Shown here: piece after piece, positions 5,016-6,476 of the stretch
How the letters are laid out: each line of letters starts with the position of its first letter
Numbering within the stretch: the stretch's first letter is position 1
Assembly: GCA_013362295.1 (NCBI GenBank)
Contig: JABFWJ010000172.1
Span: 1 to 6,476, forward strand
Length of the DNA stretch: 6,476 bases
Source of the DNA: Thermoleophilia bacterium
GTDB lineage: Bacteria; Actinomycetota; Thermoleophilia; Gaiellales; Gaiellaceae
Direction: 5' to 3'
Program-made: the position numbers and the translations under genes
Notes under the pieces: generated by a model
What the model was told of the DNA's origin: nothing
The model's database searches: none
The model's input: the letters and a program-made list of their open reading frames with translations, nothing else

Positions 5016-5762
5016 CGGCTCCTGACACGAATCCGTACGCTCGCGCGCATTCGGCCGCTGCCGGAGGTCGAGCTTCCCGAGGTCGCGCAGTCGGTCGCGA
5101 TCATCCTCGACGGCAACGGCCGCTGGGCGAAGAAGCGCAGGCTGCCGACCGCGGCCGGCCACCGCGCGGGTGCACGCACCGTGCGCCGCATCGTCGAGGC
5201 GGCGATCGACGTCGGCATCCGCGACCTCGCGGTGTTCGCGTTCTCGACGGAGAACTGGTCGCGCTCGGAGGAGGAGGTCGACGCGTTGATGGAGATCTTC
5301 GCGGAGACGATCGAGCGCGAGCTCCCCGACCTCGCCCAGCAGGGCGTGCGCGTGCGTTTCATCGGGCGTCGCGACCGCGCGCCCGAGGACCTGCAGCGCC
5401 GCATGAGCGGGATGGAGGACCGCACGGAGCTGAACACGCGCCTCAACCTGTGGGTTGCCTTCGACTACGGCGGCCGCGCCGAGCTCGTCGAAGCGGCGCG
5501 CAGGCTCGTCGAGAGCGGCGTGGACGCCGACGAGATCGACGAGAACGTCTTCGCGGCCAACCTCTACGCGCCGGAGCTGCCCGACCCGGATCTGCTGATC
5601 CGCACGAGCGGCGAGCTCCGGATCTCGAACTTCCTGCTCTGGCAGCTCGCCTACACCGAGCTCGTCTTCGTCGACAAGCTCTGGCCGGATTTCGACGAGC
5701 GCGACCTCCGCTCGGCACTGGCCGAGTACGCCCAGCGGCGCCGGCGCTTCGGCGGCCGGTAG
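5013..5762 (+). CDS. uppS: Isoprenyl (undecaprenyl) diphosphate synthase
   Basis: This cytosolic cis-prenyltransferase condenses isopentenyl diphosphate units onto a farnesyl-type primer to make the long-chain lipid carrier for peptidoglycan and other glycans. The hallmark segment VAIILDGNGRWAKKR at 28-42 contains the catalytic aspartate D33. FSTENWSRS lies at 77-85, AFDYGGRAEL at 149-158 and RTSGELRISNFLLWQ at 197-211; the arginines and serine of the last bind diphosphate. The 249-residue length is normal. The basic N-terminal stretch (1-22) is less conserved. GTG 5013 is the only suitable start before the catalytic motif. It lies 8 bases after the frr stop within a hairpin, and its Shine-Dalgarno is 13 bases away, longer than ideal. 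Actinobacteria often carry several cis-prenyltransferases, so the exact chain length made is not certain. Confidence 0.93.
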   Translation: MRLLTRIRTLARIRPLPEVELPEVAQSVAIILDGNGRWAKKRRLPTAAGHRAGARTVRRIVEAAIDVGIRDLAVFAFSTENWSRSEEEVDALMEIFAETIERELPDLAQQGVRVRFIGRRDRAPEDLQRRMSGMEDRTELNTRLNLWVAFDYGGRAELVEAARRLVESGVDADEIDENVFAANLYAPELPDPDLLIRTSGELRISNFLLWQLAYTELVFVDKLWPDFDERDLRSALAEYAQRRRRFGGR

Positions 5763-5765
5763 TCG

Positions 5766-6476
5766 ATGAGCTCCTTCCTCTCGCGGATCCTGATCGCGAT
5801 CGCGCTGCTGCCGATCGTGCTCGGCGCGGTGTACCTCGGCGGCTGGTGGGTGTTCGCGGTCGTGGCGATCGCGGCCGCGATCTCGCTGCACGAGTACTGG
5901 CTGATGGCCCGGACGCTTGCTCCGCTCGCCCCGGCGGGCTATGTCGGCGCCGCGCTCGCGCTCGTCGGAGCCGAGCTGTCGGGCGTCTCCTGGATGCTCG
6001 CCGGTGTGCTCTCGGCGTTCGTGCTCGCGTTCGTCCTCAAGGCGATCTCGGAGGCGCGCGCGGCGGCGACGGCTGCAATCAGCGCGACCGTGATGGGGAC
6101 GCTGTGGATCGGAGGCGGGCTCGCGTTCCTGATCCTGCTGCGCGACATCCCGGAGCACGGTCGCCTCGCGCTCGTCACCGTGCTCCTCGCGATCTGGGCG
6201 GGTGACACGTTCGCCTATTTCGGCGGGCGGCTCCTCGGCCGGCACAAGATGGCACCCGCGACCTCGCCCGGGAAGACGTGGGAGGGCTTCGTCTTCGGGA
6301 CCGCCGCGACGATCTTCGTCGCATTCGTCGCGCTCTACAAGCAGGACTTCCTCACGATCGGCGAGTCGATCGTCCTCGGCGTCGTGCTCGCGCTGGCCGG
6401 CCCGCTCGGCGATCTGTTCGAGTCGCTTCTGAAGCGCGACGCCGGCGTCAAGGACAGCGGAAATCTGCTCGGCGGG
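5766..6476 (+). CDS. cdsA: Phosphatidate cytidylyltransferase (3' end cut by window)
   Basis: CdsA is an inner-membrane enzyme that converts phosphatidic acid and CTP to CDP-diacylglycerol, the precursor of the major phospholipids. The 237 residues present are strongly hydrophobic, with about seven or eight membrane segments (roughly 8-24, 27-47, 57-72, 76-92, 105-125, 133-153, 175-192 and 200-217). Conserved elements are WAGDTFAYFGGR at 144-155 (D147), SPGKTWEG at 167-174, GPLGDLFES at 212-220 and the start of the family signature (K223-R224, K229-D230). The sequence stops just before the expected HGG..DR end of that signature, so only the C-terminus is missing. The ATG at 5766 follows the uppS TAG by 3 bases with no clear Shine-Dalgarno, consistent with coupled translation. 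In actinobacteria dxr and a site-2 protease gene often follow; they lie outside the window. Confidence 0.95.
   Translation, partial: MSSFLSRILIAIALLPIVLGAVYLGGWWVFAVVAIAAAISLHEYWLMARTLAPLAPAGYVGAALALVGAELSGVSWMLAGVLSAFVLAFVLKAISEARAAATAAISATVMGTLWIGGGLAFLILLRDIPEHGRLALVTVLLAIWAGDTFAYFGGRLLGRHKMAPATSPGKTWEGFVFGTAATIFVAFVALYKQDFLTIGESIVLGVVLALAGPLGDLFESLLKRDAGVKDSGNLLGG

Noticed and set aside
5450..6205. A 251-residue plus-strand frame across the uppS/cdsA junction
   Set aside because: Arg-rich, out of frame with both real genes and without motifs; the uppS and cdsA frames have conserved catalytic residues throughout this stretch.
4578..6245. A 555-residue open frame on the minus strand
   Set aside because: It lies antisense to frr, uppS and cdsA, which have clear family motifs. 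Its translation is Arg/Glu/Asp-rich low complexity, as expected for the reverse frame of GC-rich genes.
1..6476. A novel defence, mobile or biosynthetic system
   Set aside because: All seven main genes belong to well-known families and the order is a standard housekeeping cluster. No transposase, integrase, CRISPR repeat, tRNA or attachment-site repeat was seen, so no new system is claimed.

Overview
The window is a high-GC (roughly two-thirds G+C), gene-dense bacterial chromosomal segment. Most of it is a conserved translation and envelope-precursor cluster: rpsB-tsf-pyrH-frr-uppS-cdsA on the + strand. GTG starts are common, stop/start overlaps are tight and arginine and alanine are abundant. 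The gene order and the style of the S2 N-terminus suggest an actinobacterium (Actinomycetota), possibly a deep lineage such as Thermoleophilia. The phylum is a moderately confident inference; the class is a guess.

Layout. Positions 1-40 hold the last codons of an upstream gene, possibly lspA, overlapping the start of an RluD-type 23S rRNA pseudouridine synthase (37-933, +). A diguanylate cyclase with an N-terminal helical regulatory-type domain lies convergently on the opposite strand (943-1899, -), with only 9 bases between the two stop codons. A 171-base divergent region (1900-2070) separates the cyclase from rpsB and holds a candidate promoter, G/C-rich inverted repeats, short direct repeats and a strong Shine-Dalgarno site. 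The + strand operon follows without a break: rpsB (2071-2937), tsf (2934-3725), pyrH (3725-4450), frr (4447-5004), uppS (5013-5762) and cdsA (5766 to the window end, incomplete).

How the genes work together. S2, EF-Ts and ribosome recycling factor serve translation, and the pseudouridine synthase modifies rRNA. UMP kinase feeds pyrimidine nucleotide supply, including the CTP that CdsA uses. UppS makes the undecaprenyl carrier lipid for cell-wall synthesis, and CdsA makes CDP-diacylglycerol for phospholipids. Stop/start overlaps at tsf, pyrH and frr point to translational coupling. The diguanylate cyclase is the one signalling gene and is transcribed away from rpsB.

No mobile element, CRISPR array, tRNA or rRNA was seen, and the gene content is ordinary housekeeping. 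The points most worth a second look are: a 10-bp hairpin at the frr/uppS junction that holds the frr stop in its loop and the uppS ribosome-binding site and start codon in its stem; an EF-Ts whose usual TDFV exchange motif reads TEPV; and a structured rpsB leader.
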